This document shows positions 45,105 to 54,630 of a stretch of DNA of 64,000 bases, piece after piece (positions within the stretch are counted from its first letter, which is position 1; every line of letters begins with the position of its first letter). The position numbers and the translations under genes were made by a program. The notes under the pieces are model-generated. The model was not told the DNA's origin, did no database searches, and saw only the letters and a list, made by a program, of their open reading frames with translations. Source of the DNA: G963664835 sp965220775 (lineage in GTDB: Bacteria > Chloroflexota > UBA6077 > FW602-bin22 > JBCLEL01); the NCBI GenBank assembly GCA_965220775.1, contig OZ244845.1:3410001-3474000 (forward strand). The letters run 5' to 3'.

Positions 45105-45461
45105 TTGGTTGCTGACTATGGCCCTATAGCAATTTTCCTTGTCATAGCTATAGGATTCGCCGTTGTACCTCTCGTCTTGGCCCGGCTACTACGACCAAGC
45201 AACCCCAACGCGATAAAGCAGTCCTCCTACGAGTGCGGTATCGAGACAACCGGCACCTCTTGGATTCGCTACTACGCCGGCTTCTATATCTATGCCCTAA
45301 TATTCGTCATATTCGACGTCGAGACAGTTTTTCTCTATCCCTGGGCGGTCGCCTACGGCAAACTCGGACTATTCGCCCTGATCGAGATGTTCATCTTCAT
45401 CGGAATCTTGGCGCTGGGCTTGGTCTATGCCTGGCGAAAGAAAGCGCTCGAGTGGCAATAG
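45105..45461 (+). CDS. nuoA: NADH-quinone oxidoreductase subunit A
   Basis: The 118-residue protein has three membrane helices and the conserved YECGIETTG and FVIFDVETVFLYPWA segments of NuoA/ND3. It is part of the membrane arm near the quinone site. The start is TTG with GACGAGG upstream. In a standard operon nuoB, C and D would follow; here 169 bases with no gene separate it from nuoH. Confidence 0.95.
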   Translation: MVADYGPIAIFLVIAIGFAVVPLVLARLLRPSNPNAIKQSSYECGIETTGTSWIRYYAGFYIYALIFVIFDVETVFLYPWAVAYGKLGLFALIEMFIFIGILALGLVYAWRKKALEWQ

Positions 45462-45630
45462 CCACGTCGGTAGTCCATGACTGTAAGAATCATCAGAGTT
45501 GCACCGCGCTTATGACAAGTCAATGGTGTGCCGGGCTCAGGTTACTCTCGCCACACAGTTCGTCCATAGCTCCGACATGGGCGGTCGGACAATCCGCCGG
45601 CCGGCTCCGATGCTCGCTACTTGTTAGCGC
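45462..45630. other. gap where nuoBCD would be expected
   Basis: 169 bases with no recognisable coding remnant. No fragment of nuoB, nuoC or nuoD is visible in any frame. Confidence 0.5.
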
Positions 45631-46674
45631 ATGATTAACGACCTGTTCACCAACATCCACGAGGCCATAAGGTCGCTGCTGGCGTCGATCCTGCCGGCTT
45701 GGTTGGTCGACATCCTGATGATAGTCATCGCGATCAGCTTGTTGGTGATTGTTCTCCCCGGTGTCGTGATGAGCCTTGTATATCTGGAGCGGCGTGTCGT
45801 GGCCTTGATGCAGGATCGATTGGGGCCAAATAGAGTCGGCCCCCTCGGATTACTCCAGCCTATCGCCGACGTCCTCAAGCTGCTTGGCAAAGAGGACATC
45901 GTCCCATCGGCGGCGGATGCGCCGGTTTACAAGCTCGCCACCATCATCGTGGTAGTGCCGGCATTGCTGATCTACGCGGTCATTCCGTTCAGCGAGAACA
46001 TGATCATCGCCGACCTGAACATCGGAATTCTCTACCTGGTCGCAATCTCGTCGACCAGCGCGGTGGGTATCTTGATGGCGGGATGGGGGTCGAACAACAA
46101 GTTCGCGCTGCTGGGAGCTATGAGGGCCGTAGCACAGATAATCAGCTACGAGATTCCCTTGGTGTTTTCGATCATTGGCGTCGCCATGATCGCCGGCTCG
46201 CTGTCCACTATCGACATCGTCCAATCCCAGACCGCCTGGGGAGGCTTCAGGTGGAACATCCTGATCCAACCGCTCGGTTTCATAATCTTCTTCGTCGCGG
46301 CCACCGCCGAACTTAATCGCACGCCATTCGACATTATGGAAGCCGAATCGGAGATCGTCGCCGGCTACCACGTCGAGTACAGCGGTATGCGCTTTGCCCT
46401 CTTCTATCTGGCCGAATATCTGAACGCATTTGCCGTCGCCGCCCTTGCGTCCACGCTCTTCCTCGGGGGTTGGCACGGTCCTATCCTGCCGCCCTGGATC
46501 TGGTTCTTCATCAAGACCTACGCCATATTCTTCATCTTCTTCTGGATACGCGCCACGCTGCCGAGGGTCCGGGCCGATCAGCTGATGTCCTTCGCTTGGA
46601 AGTTTCTGCTGCCACTCAGCCTGGTCAATATGCTGTTGACCGGCCTGGCTCTACACTTGCTGGGTGGCGCATGA
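45631..46674 (+). CDS. nuoH: NADH-quinone oxidoreductase subunit H
   Basis: The 347-residue protein has eight or so membrane helices and the NuoH/ND1 signatures ERRVVALMQDRLGPNRVGPLG, and ELNRTPFDIMEAESEIVAGYHVEYSG lining the quinone channel. Length is normal. The ribosome site is weak. nuoI, usually next, is missing; nuoJ begins 14 bases on. Confidence 0.96.
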   Translation: MINDLFTNIHEAIRSLLASILPAWLVDILMIVIAISLLVIVLPGVVMSLVYLERRVVALMQDRLGPNRVGPLGLLQPIADVLKLLGKEDIVPSAADAPVYKLATIIVVVPALLIYAVIPFSENMIIADLNIGILYLVAISSTSAVGILMAGWGSNNKFALLGAMRAVAQIISYEIPLVFSIIGVAMIAGSLSTIDIVQSQTAWGGFRWNILIQPLGFIIFFVAATAELNRTPFDIMEAESEIVAGYHVEYSGMRFALFYLAEYLNAFAVAALASTLFLGGWHGPILPPWIWFFIKTYAIFFIFFWIRATLPRVRADQLMSFAWKFLLPLSLVNMLLTGLALHLLGGA

Positions 46675-46688
46675 TGGGAGCGGCATAA

Positions 46689-47183
46689 GTGGTGGAGCAA
46701 CTCTGGTTTGACCTCGCGTTCTATATCATCGCCGGCCTGTTGATCGTATCGGCGTTCGCGGTGGTCACGCTGCCCCGGATAGTTCACAGCGCGCTGGCGT
46801 TGATATTCTTCTTCCTGAACGTGGCGGCGCTGTACGTGCTGCTGAATGCCGAGTTCATAGCGGCGGTGCAGGTCATTATCTATGTTGGCGCCGTTGCGGT
46901 GCTGTTCCTTTTCGCCATAATGCTGACCAGTCGCAGTTACCTGCCGGATAGCAACCCTACCAATCGCCAATGGGCCATCGCCGGCTTCACGTCGGCGGCT
47001 CTGCTATTCGTGTTTCTCGTAGTCCTGACCGGAGCGCAATGGCAGGGCGGCGGTGAAGCGCCGCAGTACACGACCGAGTCGCTCGGCCAGCTGCTTCTAA
47101 ACGAGTTTATCCTACCGTTCGAGATTGCGGCCGTACTGCTGTTGATAGCAATGATCGGCGCGATAGTGATAGCCAAAGAGTGA
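46689..47183 (+). CDS. nuoJ: NADH-quinone oxidoreductase subunit J
   Basis: The 164-residue protein has five membrane helices and the ND6-type VIIYVGAVAVLFLFAIML stretch. It starts at GTG. It is followed by nuoK four bases later, the conserved J-K pair. Confidence 0.93.
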   Translation: MVEQLWFDLAFYIIAGLLIVSAFAVVTLPRIVHSALALIFFFLNVAALYVLLNAEFIAAVQVIIYVGAVAVLFLFAIMLTSRSYLPDSNPTNRQWAIAGFTSAALLFVFLVVLTGAQWQGGGEAPQYTTESLGQLLLNEFILPFEIAAVLLLIAMIGAIVIAKE

Positions 47184-47187
47184 TGAG

Positions 47188-47523
47188 GTGATTGGATTGC
47201 AAGTCACGCTGACTCACTTCATCGTACTCAGCGCGGTCCTGTTTTGCATCGGGCTCTACGGGGTACTGGCTAAGCGAAACGTAGTCGCGATACTGATGTG
47301 CGTCGAGCTGATGTTCAACTCGGTCAACGTGGCCCTGATAGCTTTCTCGCGCTACCCTCCGGCCGATGCTGCGGCCAACGCGGTCCTAACCGGCCAGGTA
47401 TTCGCCCTGTTCGTCATCGCCGTAGCGGCCGCCGAAGCGGCGGTGGCCCTGGCAATGATACTGGCAATCTACCGATTGCGCCGGTCGGTGAACATAGAAG
47501 AAGTGAACTTGCTGAAATGGTGA
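47188..47523 (+). CDS. nuoK: NADH-quinone oxidoreductase subunit K
   Basis: The 111-residue protein has three membrane helices with the functional glutamates in CVELMFNSVN and AAAEAAVALAMIL, the ND4L pattern. It starts at GTG. A repeat array instead of nuoL follows directly. Confidence 0.95.
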   Translation: MIGLQVTLTHFIVLSAVLFCIGLYGVLAKRNVVAILMCVELMFNSVNVALIAFSRYPPADAAANAVLTGQVFALFVIAVAAAEAAVALAMILAIYRLRRSVNIEEVNLLKW

Positions 47524-47532
47524 ATCTGTACG

Positions 47533-48490
47533 TTATTGGTACGAAAACAGTGTTGCGCGGCTTCGACAGTGCCTCGGAATCCCACCAATCTCCCGTACCG
47601 TCATTCCGGCGAAAGCCGGAATCCAGAGGGGAAGGGTGGCACCAACCACGCCCAAACACTTCCAACGACCAGGTCTCATTTTCATACCTTGGTGTGCCGG
47701 CGCCCGCCGGCATGGACGATTGGTACGAAAATGCGCCTACGCGGCTTTCGAGCGCGCCGTTGAACCCCTCCATTCCGCGTTCTCGTCATTCCGGCCTCTC
47801 AACTCGTCATTCCCGCGAAGGCGGGAATCCAGAGGGGAAGGGTGGCACCAACCACACCCAAAGCCTTCCAACGACCGGGGCCCGTTTTCATACCTTGGTG
47901 TGCCGGCACCAGCCGGCATGGGCAATTGGTACGAAAATGATGTTGCGCGGCTTCGACAGTGCCTCGGAATCCCACCAATCTCCCGTTTCGTCATTCGTAC
48001 GAAAGCATGTCCCGGACTCCGATCCGGGATTTGCACCCCAATCAACCTCAATGCCGGCTCTCCCCGGGCGAAACGTGCCGAATTGTAGATCGATGATCGA
48101 TGGCGGAACGAGAAAATGTAGCGCGGTCGAAGACTTCGCGAGGCGAGGGGCTTGTCCCCCGCTGGGGTCGGAGTGGGGCGTGGCAGAATCCACCGTGCCA
48201 ACTCGCCATACCAAATCACAACTCCGGGTTTTCACACCTTGGTGTGCCGGCCCCAGCCGGGATGAGCGATCGCTTATGAAAGCATGTCCCGGACTACGAT
48301 CCGGGATAGACCGCTCAGGCAGCCTCTCATTCGCCATTCGCGGCATCCCTTCGCCAATCCGGCCCCCCGTTCGTCATTCCGGCGAAGGCCGGAATCCAGA
48401 AGGGGTGGGGAGGGGTAAGGCCACCAGACGATGGAAAAAACCGACCTGTCACCTCTTATCCGGCCTTCGTAAGGCCCTGGCGATTCTAGC
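47533..48490. repeat. composite palindromic repeat array 6, inside the nuo cluster
   Basis: About 950 bases of modules lie between nuoK and nuoL, beginning ten bases after the nuoK stop. They include three GTACGAAAA-led units (47538, 47728, 47928), two ATTCCCGCGAAGGCGGGAAT-type hairpins (one near 47810), and the B-D-E module run at 48115-48310. If transcribed, it would put a large structured RNA in the middle of the operon. Confidence 0.88.
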
Positions 48491-48577
48491 GATTGACGCC
48501 GTCTGGGCGCTCAGGCTTCGGCAACTTACAGAGTTGGCGAGACCCTACACAAAAACTGCGCAACGGCGAGGCCAAAC

Positions 48578-50452
48578 ATGAGCACGTCACTGTTGCTATG
48601 GCTGATCGTCGCCCTTCCGCTGGCTGCCTTCCTAGTCATCGGTCTGGGAATCCGGCACAGCAAGCGGCTCTCCGGCTACCTCAGCATCCTGGCCGTCGCG
48701 GTCAGTGCCGTCCTGTCGGTCTCGGCGCTGAGCACAGTCCTAGGAGCCGGCACCCACGAGGTATCACATCGCGAGTCCTTCCCCTTGTTTTCAGTGGCCG
48801 GCGCCTCGTTCGAGTTGGGTGTTCTGCTCGATCCCCTCGCGGCAATGATGCTGCTAGCCGTGACGGTGGTCAGCCTGCTAGTCCAGATCTATTCTCAGGG
48901 CTACATGGCCGGCGATTCCGGCTATGGACGCTACTTCGCCTTTATGTCGCTCTTCACTGCCTCGATGTTGGGTCTCGTCATTGCTAACAACTTCTTCCAG
49001 CTGTTCGTCTTCTGGGAGCTCGTCGGACTCTGCTCATATCTCTTGATCGGCTTCTGGTACCACAAGCCGGAGGCAGCGGCGGCGGCCAAGAAGGCGTTTC
49101 TCATCACCAGGATTGGCGACTTCGGCTTTCTGATCGCGATCCTGATCCTGTTCAACCAAACCGGCACGTTCGACTTTCACGAGATCGAGCAAGCAGCAAA
49201 GGCCGGCGTGCTTGCAGTCGGTCTCTTGACGCTGGTGATGGTTCTGGTCTTCAGCGGGGCAGTCGGCAAGTCGGCCCAGTTCCCGCTGCACGTTTGGCTG
49301 CCCGATGCGATGGAGGGTCCCACGCCGGTCAGCGCGCTGATCCATGCCGCGACTATGGTAGCGGCCGGCGTCTACCTCGTTGCGCGCCTATTCGAGTTGT
49401 TCAAAGCCGCGCCCGATGCCATGCTAGTGGTTGCATCGATCGGAGCGTTCACCGCGCTCTTCGCCGCTAGCCACGCCCTTGTCGCCCGCGATATCAAGCG
49501 TGTGTTGGCCTACTCGACCGTCAGCCAGCTCGGTTACATGATGCTCGGGCTGGGTGTGGGCGCGTTCTCGGCCGGCACATTACACCTGCTGAACCACGCC
49601 GCATTCAAAGCGCTGCTCTTTCTCGCGGCCGGCAGTGTAATTCACAGCGCCGGCGAGCAGGACCTCTTCAAGCTTGGACGCTTGGCCGGCAAGATGAAGG
49701 TGACCGCAATCACCTTCTTGATCGGTGGACTCGCCTTGGCCGGAGTCCCGCCCCTGAGTGGTTTTTGGAGCAAAGACGAGATTCTGACCGCTACTCTCCA
49801 ATCCGGCCACTGGCTGCTCTTCCTTGTCGCGATGCTGACGACCGCGTTGACCGCGTTTTACATTTCCCGCGCCTGGCTACTGACCTTTTGGGGCGACGAG
49901 CGTGGAACCGACGCGGATCGCTCCAACTCTCACGTACACGAGTCGCCGGCGGTGATGACGGTACCGCTGATAGTGCTGGCGGTCCCCAGCGTCCTGGCCG
50001 GCTTTCTCGGTTCGCCCCTCGCCGGAAACGCGTTCGGCCAGTTCATCCACGGCGACGCCCACCTCGATATCAACGTCGGCGTGATGGCCGGCTCAACTAT
50101 CCTTGCGCTCATCGGGATAGGACTCGCGTGGCGTCTCTACGGCCGCACTTCGACGGCCGCGGCCGAGTTGACCGCGAGGTTCGAGCCTCTACACAGGCTT
50201 CTGACCCGCAAGTACTACGTTGACGATCTCTACGACCGGATTGTCACCCGGCCGTTCCTGGGCGCATCCCATCTAATTGCACGGTTCGATCTCGCGTTCA
50301 TCGATGGTGCCGTCAATGGATTGGCCACGCAGTCGTACGCGCTGGGCATCCGGCTGACCCGCACTCAGACCGGCCTCCTGCCGAACTACGGGTTGGCCAT
50401 ATTCGCCGGCGTTGTCGCCATCGCCGCTATTGTGCTGGCGTCGGGGTTATGA
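48578..50452 (+). CDS. nuoL: NADH-quinone oxidoreductase subunit L
   Basis: The 624-residue antiporter-like subunit has the ND5 pattern: FVFWELVGLCSYLLIGFWY, KSAQFPLHVWLPDAMEGPTPVSALIHAATMV, RDIKRVLAYSTVSQLGYMM, and a long C-terminal extension for the lateral helix. It pumps protons. It follows the repeat array, so it may need its own promoter. Confidence 0.96.
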   Translation: MSTSLLLWLIVALPLAAFLVIGLGIRHSKRLSGYLSILAVAVSAVLSVSALSTVLGAGTHEVSHRESFPLFSVAGASFELGVLLDPLAAMMLLAVTVVSLLVQIYSQGYMAGDSGYGRYFAFMSLFTASMLGLVIANNFFQLFVFWELVGLCSYLLIGFWYHKPEAAAAAKKAFLITRIGDFGFLIAILILFNQTGTFDFHEIEQAAKAGVLAVGLLTLVMVLVFSGAVGKSAQFPLHVWLPDAMEGPTPVSALIHAATMVAAGVYLVARLFELFKAAPDAMLVVASIGAFTALFAASHALVARDIKRVLAYSTVSQLGYMMLGLGVGAFSAGTLHLLNHAAFKALLFLAAGSVIHSAGEQDLFKLGRLAGKMKVTAITFLIGGLALAGVPPLSGFWSKDEILTATLQSGHWLLFLVAMLTTALTAFYISRAWLLTFWGDERGTDADRSNSHVHESPAVMTVPLIVLAVPSVLAGFLGSPLAGNAFGQFIHGDAHLDINVGVMAGSTILALIGIGLAWRLYGRTSTAAAELTARFEPLHRLLTRKYYVDDLYDRIVTRPFLGASHLIARFDLAFIDGAVNGLATQSYALGIRLTRTQTGLLPNYGLAIFAGVVAIAAIVLASGL

Positions 50453-50477
50453 AGTTAGTGATGGTTAGGGACGACTC

Positions 50478-51944
50478 ATGAGCTGGATTTTGACGATCTT
50501 GATCGCCTTGCCGGTCGCCGGTGCGGTTGTCATAGCCCTAAGTCCCCGAGATAAACGCCAGCTAACCCGTGTGCTGGCCGCGATATTTTCGGCGGCGGCG
50601 CTTCTGCTCGCGTTGTACGCCTATTTCAGCTACGACCAGGCAGCCGGCGGCCTCCAACTTGTCGACCGAGTCGAGTGGATACCCAGCATCGGCGTCTCCT
50701 ATCTGCTCGGAGCCGACGGGCTGAGCCTTCCGTTGATCGTCTTGACCGCGCTCCTCACGTTCCTGGCGTGTATCGCCTCCTGGAACGTAGACTTTCGCGT
50801 CAAAGAGTATTTCGCCTACCTGTTGATCCTGGAAGCCGGCGTAATCGGGGTCTTCTCCGCCGGCGACCTCCTGCTGTTCTTCCTGTTCTGGGAAGTCGAG
50901 ATCATCCCGATGTATCTGCTGATCGGCATATGGGGCGGACCTCGCCGTGAATACGCGGCGATAAAATTCGTCATCTACACACTGCTCGGATCGGCGCTAA
51001 TGCTGTTCGGCATCCTGTTGCTCTATTTCAACGGTCCATCGCCGCGCACGTTCGAGATCGCCGCGCTCGGACAGCATAGCTTTGCTCCCGTAGTTGCCAA
51101 TTTGGCCTTCCTGCTATTGCTTTTCGGCTTCGCGGTAAAACTGCCTTCGTTCCCTTTCCACACCTGGCTTCCGGATGCCCACGTCGAGGCGCCAACAGCG
51201 GTCAGCGTCATACTGGCCGGCGTCCTCTTGAAGATGGGAGGCTACGGTCTGCTGCGCTTGAACGTCGGGCTATTGCCGGATGCGACGAAGCACTTCGCTC
51301 TGCTACTGGCTATTCTGGCAGTCGTCAGCGTCCTCTACGGCGCGGTAGTCTCGATGGTACAGCGCGATCTGAAGGCTATGGTGGCCTTTTCTTCGATAAG
51401 CCATATGGGCTACGTGATGTTGGGGATAGCCGCGCTGAATGCGATCAGCCTCAACGGCGCCGCAATCCAGATGTTCACTCACGGCACCATCACGGCCCTT
51501 TTGTTCCTGGTAGTCGGGTCGATATACGACCGGGCGCATACGCGGGATATTCCGGCACTGCGCGGTCTCGCGCCGCGCATGCCGATAGTCGCGACGATAT
51601 TCGTTATCGCCGGCCTGGCCTCGCTCGGTCTTCCCGGATTGAGCGGCTTCATCGCCGAGTTCACGGTATTCGTCGGCGCGTTCAGCACGCTGGCTTGGGC
51701 GACAATCCTCGCCGCTTTTGGCATCGTCATCACCGCCGGCTATATCCTCTGGACGCTACAACGGGTCTTGTTCGGCCCACCCGATGAACGATGGCAGAAT
51801 CTCGGTGACGTCTCCTTCCGGGAGGCGGTACCCTTGGTCTCATTGGCCGTGCTCATAGTACTGATCGGCGTTTATCCGGCGATACTGACCGATCTCGTTG
51901 AAGCCGGCGTAGCCCCAATCGCGGCCGGAGTCGCCGGGCAATGA
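50478..51944 (+). CDS. nuoM: NADH-quinone oxidoreductase subunit M
   Basis: The 488-residue antiporter-like subunit has the ND4 pattern: LFFLFWEVEIIPMYLLIGIWGG (key Glu), LPSFPFHTWLPDAHVEAPTAVSVILAGVLLKMGGYG, and QRDLKAMVAFSSISHMGYVMLG. It begins 25 bases after nuoL. nuoN should come next but is separated by a two-gene module. Confidence 0.96.
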   Translation: MSWILTILIALPVAGAVVIALSPRDKRQLTRVLAAIFSAAALLLALYAYFSYDQAAGGLQLVDRVEWIPSIGVSYLLGADGLSLPLIVLTALLTFLACIASWNVDFRVKEYFAYLLILEAGVIGVFSAGDLLLFFLFWEVEIIPMYLLIGIWGGPRREYAAIKFVIYTLLGSALMLFGILLLYFNGPSPRTFEIAALGQHSFAPVVANLAFLLLLFGFAVKLPSFPFHTWLPDAHVEAPTAVSVILAGVLLKMGGYGLLRLNVGLLPDATKHFALLLAILAVVSVLYGAVVSMVQRDLKAMVAFSSISHMGYVMLGIAALNAISLNGAAIQMFTHGTITALLFLVVGSIYDRAHTRDIPALRGLAPRMPIVATIFVIAGLASLGLPGLSGFIAEFTVFVGAFSTLAWATILAAFGIVITAGYILWTLQRVLFGPPDERWQNLGDVSFREAVPLVSLAVLIVLIGVYPAILTDLVEAGVAPIAAGVAGQ

Positions 51945-52048
51945 CTGCCGGTCGCTCCAAGGCATTGGCCCATGATTAATAGTAGACTTTCACTTAGGAT
52001 GGCCGGCCGGCGCAGAGCTAGTTCATCATTTAGCGGAGATCGTTGGGT

Positions 52049-52738
52049 ATGTTAGGTCTACAGACTGCTACCGACAAGAATCCATGGCGCCGCCGCATGT
52101 ATCTTCCGGCTTACGGTACAAAGGATGCCGCACGCTACGCTGGAACTTCACCGCAAACTGTCAATTACTGGCGCTACCGTAGCGGCGATCACGGTCCCAC
52201 ACTCCCGGGAAAACAACGCCACCGACCGCTCTCATATCTCGAACTCGTCGAAGTAGCGTTCGTGGCCACGTTCAGAAGGTTAGGTGTGTCCTTACGTAAT
52301 ATCCGTCTAGCCAGAGAATATATCGCTCAGACCCTCAATTCGGAGTTTCCGTTTGTGGAATACCGGTTCAAGACCGATGGTTGCCATCTGCTGATCGACT
52401 TCGCTGAATACGAGCCGGGTCACGACATTGACCTGCTGTTGGCGGCTGACTCCCACGGACAATTGGGGTGGGAGGAGATCATTGAGCCCAAGTTCGCCGA
52501 ATTTGACTATGAGTTTGGTCTCGCGCTCGTATGGCACGCAGCGGGGAGACAATCGCCCGTGTTGATTGACCCGCGAATCTCGTTTGGAGCGCCGATGATC
52601 AAGGGTGTTCCTACTTGGGTCCTCAAGGGGCGCCACGAAGCGGGCGAAAGCATTGGAGATATTCGAGACGACTTCAGTCTGACAGAAGAAGAGGTCCAGC
52701 ATGGACTCGAATTTGAAGGCATACAGGTCACGCTGTGA
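52049..52738 (+). CDS. VapB45-like antitoxin: HTH plus DUF433
   Basis: ATG at 52049 has GGAG ten bases upstream (a TTG at 52043 is the alternative). The ~229-residue protein has an N-terminal MerR-like HTH (YGTKDAARYAGTSPQTVNYWR) and a C-terminal DUF433 helix-turn-helix (VLIDPRISFGAPMIKGVPTWVLKGRHEAGESIGDI). This is the layout of VapB45-type antitoxins. It overlaps the next gene by four bases (GTGA). It sits between nuoM and nuoN on the same strand. Confidence 0.75.
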   Translation: MLGLQTATDKNPWRRRMYLPAYGTKDAARYAGTSPQTVNYWRYRSGDHGPTLPGKQRHRPLSYLELVEVAFVATFRRLGVSLRNIRLAREYIAQTLNSEFPFVEYRFKTDGCHLLIDFAEYEPGHDIDLLLAADSHGQLGWEEIIEPKFAEFDYEFGLALVWHAAGRQSPVLIDPRISFGAPMIKGVPTWVLKGRHEAGESIGDIRDDFSLTEEEVQHGLEFEGIQVTL

Positions 52739-53124
52739 CCTTCTTCTTTGATAGGAGCGTTGGCATAGCTGTTCCAAAGGCGCTGCAATTGCTGAGACTT
52801 GTTACTCCGATTGAATATCACCAGGACCATTTCGCTCAGGATGCACTCGACGACGCTTGGCTTCCCGAAGTAGGAGAAAGGGGATGGACCGTGATCGGCC
52901 ACGACCACAGTTACCATCTGAGGAGCAACGAGTTGGCCGCTCTCGTGCAATACGACATAGGATGCTTTTACCTGTGGGGCTCAGAGGCCACTAGGTGGGA
53001 CAAGATGAGATGTTTCGCGCGCGCCTACGACCGCGTAGTCGCCGCTGACGCTGACACCCCGAAACCATTTATTTATCGGGTAACCAGAACCGGACAACTG
53101 AGATCTGTACCGTTCAAACTATGA
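52735..53124 (+). CDS. VapC45-like PIN-domain toxin
   Basis: The 129-residue protein starts TFFFDRSVG and has DDAWLPEVGERGWTVIGHDHS, which match the PIN-like VapC45 family (FFDRN...D..W...GW....D). The acidic residues expected at both places are present. With the DUF433 protein it makes a plausible toxin-antitoxin pair. Start is GTG. It is transcribed with nuoM and nuoN in the same direction. Base use looks AT-richer than the nuo genes by eye. Confidence 0.7.
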   Translation: MTFFFDRSVGIAVPKALQLLRLVTPIEYHQDHFAQDALDDAWLPEVGERGWTVIGHDHSYHLRSNELAALVQYDIGCFYLWGSEATRWDKMRCFARAYDRVVAADADTPKPFIYRVTRTGQLRSVPFKL

Positions 53125-53210
53125 CTTTAGGGATCTGGCCAACGCATCCTAGTTCGATCAATTAGCCGCTTGAACTTCTAACAGTCCCAGAAAGAGAAAG
53201 AGAGAAGTAC

Positions 53211-54629
53211 TTGGATTTCGGACTGATCTCGCCTGAGTTGGCCCTGCTGGTCATCGCACTGACGTTGGTCGTTATCGATCTGATCCTGCCGGCTGACCGC
53301 AAGGCAATACTGCCCTACCTGACCGCCGCCGCTCTCCTCGTTCCGGCGGTGCTCGTCCTCGTCGTGTCCCAGCGCCGGCAAACATCGTTCTTCGAGACGT
53401 TCATCGTCGATGAGCCGGCGACCGTTTTCAAGCTGATCTTCCTGCTCGCCGCGATAGTCGTGGCGCTGATCTCGGCGTCGTACGTGAGGGATCGAGCGAT
53501 CAGTCCAGGCGAATACTACGCGCTGCTGGTAGCGTCCACCCTCGGCATGTTCATGATGGCCAGCGGCAACGAGCTCGTGACCCTGTACATCGGTCTCGAG
53601 TTGACAAGTATCTCGCTCTACCTGCTGGCCGGCCTGCACAAGACTGACAAGCTCTCCACCGAAGCCGGAATGAAGTACCTGGTCCTCGGCGCCGTATCTT
53701 CAGCGACCCTGCTCTACGGGATGGCGCTCATCTACGGCACCACCGGAACGACGGTCCTGCCTGAAATCGCCGCCCGGCTGACGGAAGTCACCCCGGTAGT
53801 GGCATTGGCCGTCATCCTGATTACCGCCGGCTTGGGGTTCAAGATCGCCGCTGTGCCATTCCACATGTGGGTGCCGGATGTCTACCACGGCGCGCCTACG
53901 CCGGTCGCCGCGTTTCTATCCGTAGCTTCGAAAGCCGCTGGATTCGTCATCGTTCTGCGCATATTCGCGATCGGATTGGCCCCGCTCGACGACTTCTGGC
54001 CGACAGTCTTTGCCGCGCTTGCCGCTGTCACGATGACTCTAGGCAATCTGGCCGCGCTAAATCAGACAAACATCAAGAGGCTGATGGGGTATTCCTCGAT
54101 CGCCCAAGCCGGCTTCGCCTTGATGGCGCTGTCCGCCGCCGGCAGCCAGACGACTTCCGCCCTTATCTTCTTCCTGGTGGTGTACGCGTTCACCAACCTC
54201 GGCGCATTCGCCTGCATCATCTACTTCTCGAACCGGCTGGCCAGCGACGAGATTTCCTCCTACGCCGGCCTGGCGCGTCGGGCCATGGCGCCGGCGCTGG
54301 TTCTCGCGTTCTGCCTAATTTCACTGGTGGGAATGCCGCCGGCGGCCGGGTTCTGGGCCAAGGTATACCTGTTCTATTCGGTCTTCCAGTCGGATCTGCT
54401 CTGGCTCGTTCTAGTCGGTCTGCTGAACACCGCCATTTCCGTCTACTACTACCTGAAGATCGTCCACGCCATGTTCCTCCGGCCGCCGGCTGACGAGACT
54501 CCGCTGAAGGGCGAGTTCGCCATGGGATTGGTGATGGCGACCGCCGTCGCCGGCCTGGCGCTGTTGTTCGTAGCGCCGGCCTTACTCACGAACGTCTCGG
54601 ACGCAGCTGCCGGCGCCTTGATGCGGTGA
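53211..54629 (+). CDS. nuoN: NADH-quinone oxidoreductase subunit N
   Basis: The 472-residue antiporter-like subunit has the ND2 pattern: VTLYIGLELTSISLYLLAGL, LGFKIAAVPFHMWVPDVYHGAPTPVAAFLSVASKAAGF, NIKRLMGYSSIAQAGFALMAL. The start is TTG with a purine-rich site (AAAGAGAGAAG). It is cut off from nuoM by the toxin-antitoxin pair. Confidence 0.95.
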   Translation: MDFGLISPELALLVIALTLVVIDLILPADRKAILPYLTAAALLVPAVLVLVVSQRRQTSFFETFIVDEPATVFKLIFLLAAIVVALISASYVRDRAISPGEYYALLVASTLGMFMMASGNELVTLYIGLELTSISLYLLAGLHKTDKLSTEAGMKYLVLGAVSSATLLYGMALIYGTTGTTVLPEIAARLTEVTPVVALAVILITAGLGFKIAAVPFHMWVPDVYHGAPTPVAAFLSVASKAAGFVIVLRIFAIGLAPLDDFWPTVFAALAAVTMTLGNLAALNQTNIKRLMGYSSIAQAGFALMALSAAGSQTTSALIFFLVVYAFTNLGAFACIIYFSNRLASDEISSYAGLARRAMAPALVLAFCLISLVGMPPAAGFWAKVYLFYSVFQSDLLWLVLVGLLNTAISVYYYLKIVHAMFLRPPADETPLKGEFAMGLVMATAVAGLALLFVAPALLTNVSDAAAGALMR

Positions 54630-54630
54630 G

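Noticed and set aside
47533..48490. Possible CRISPR array
   Set aside because: Repeats are palindromic modules of uneven spacing and the intervening sequence is itself repeated; no cas gene is present.
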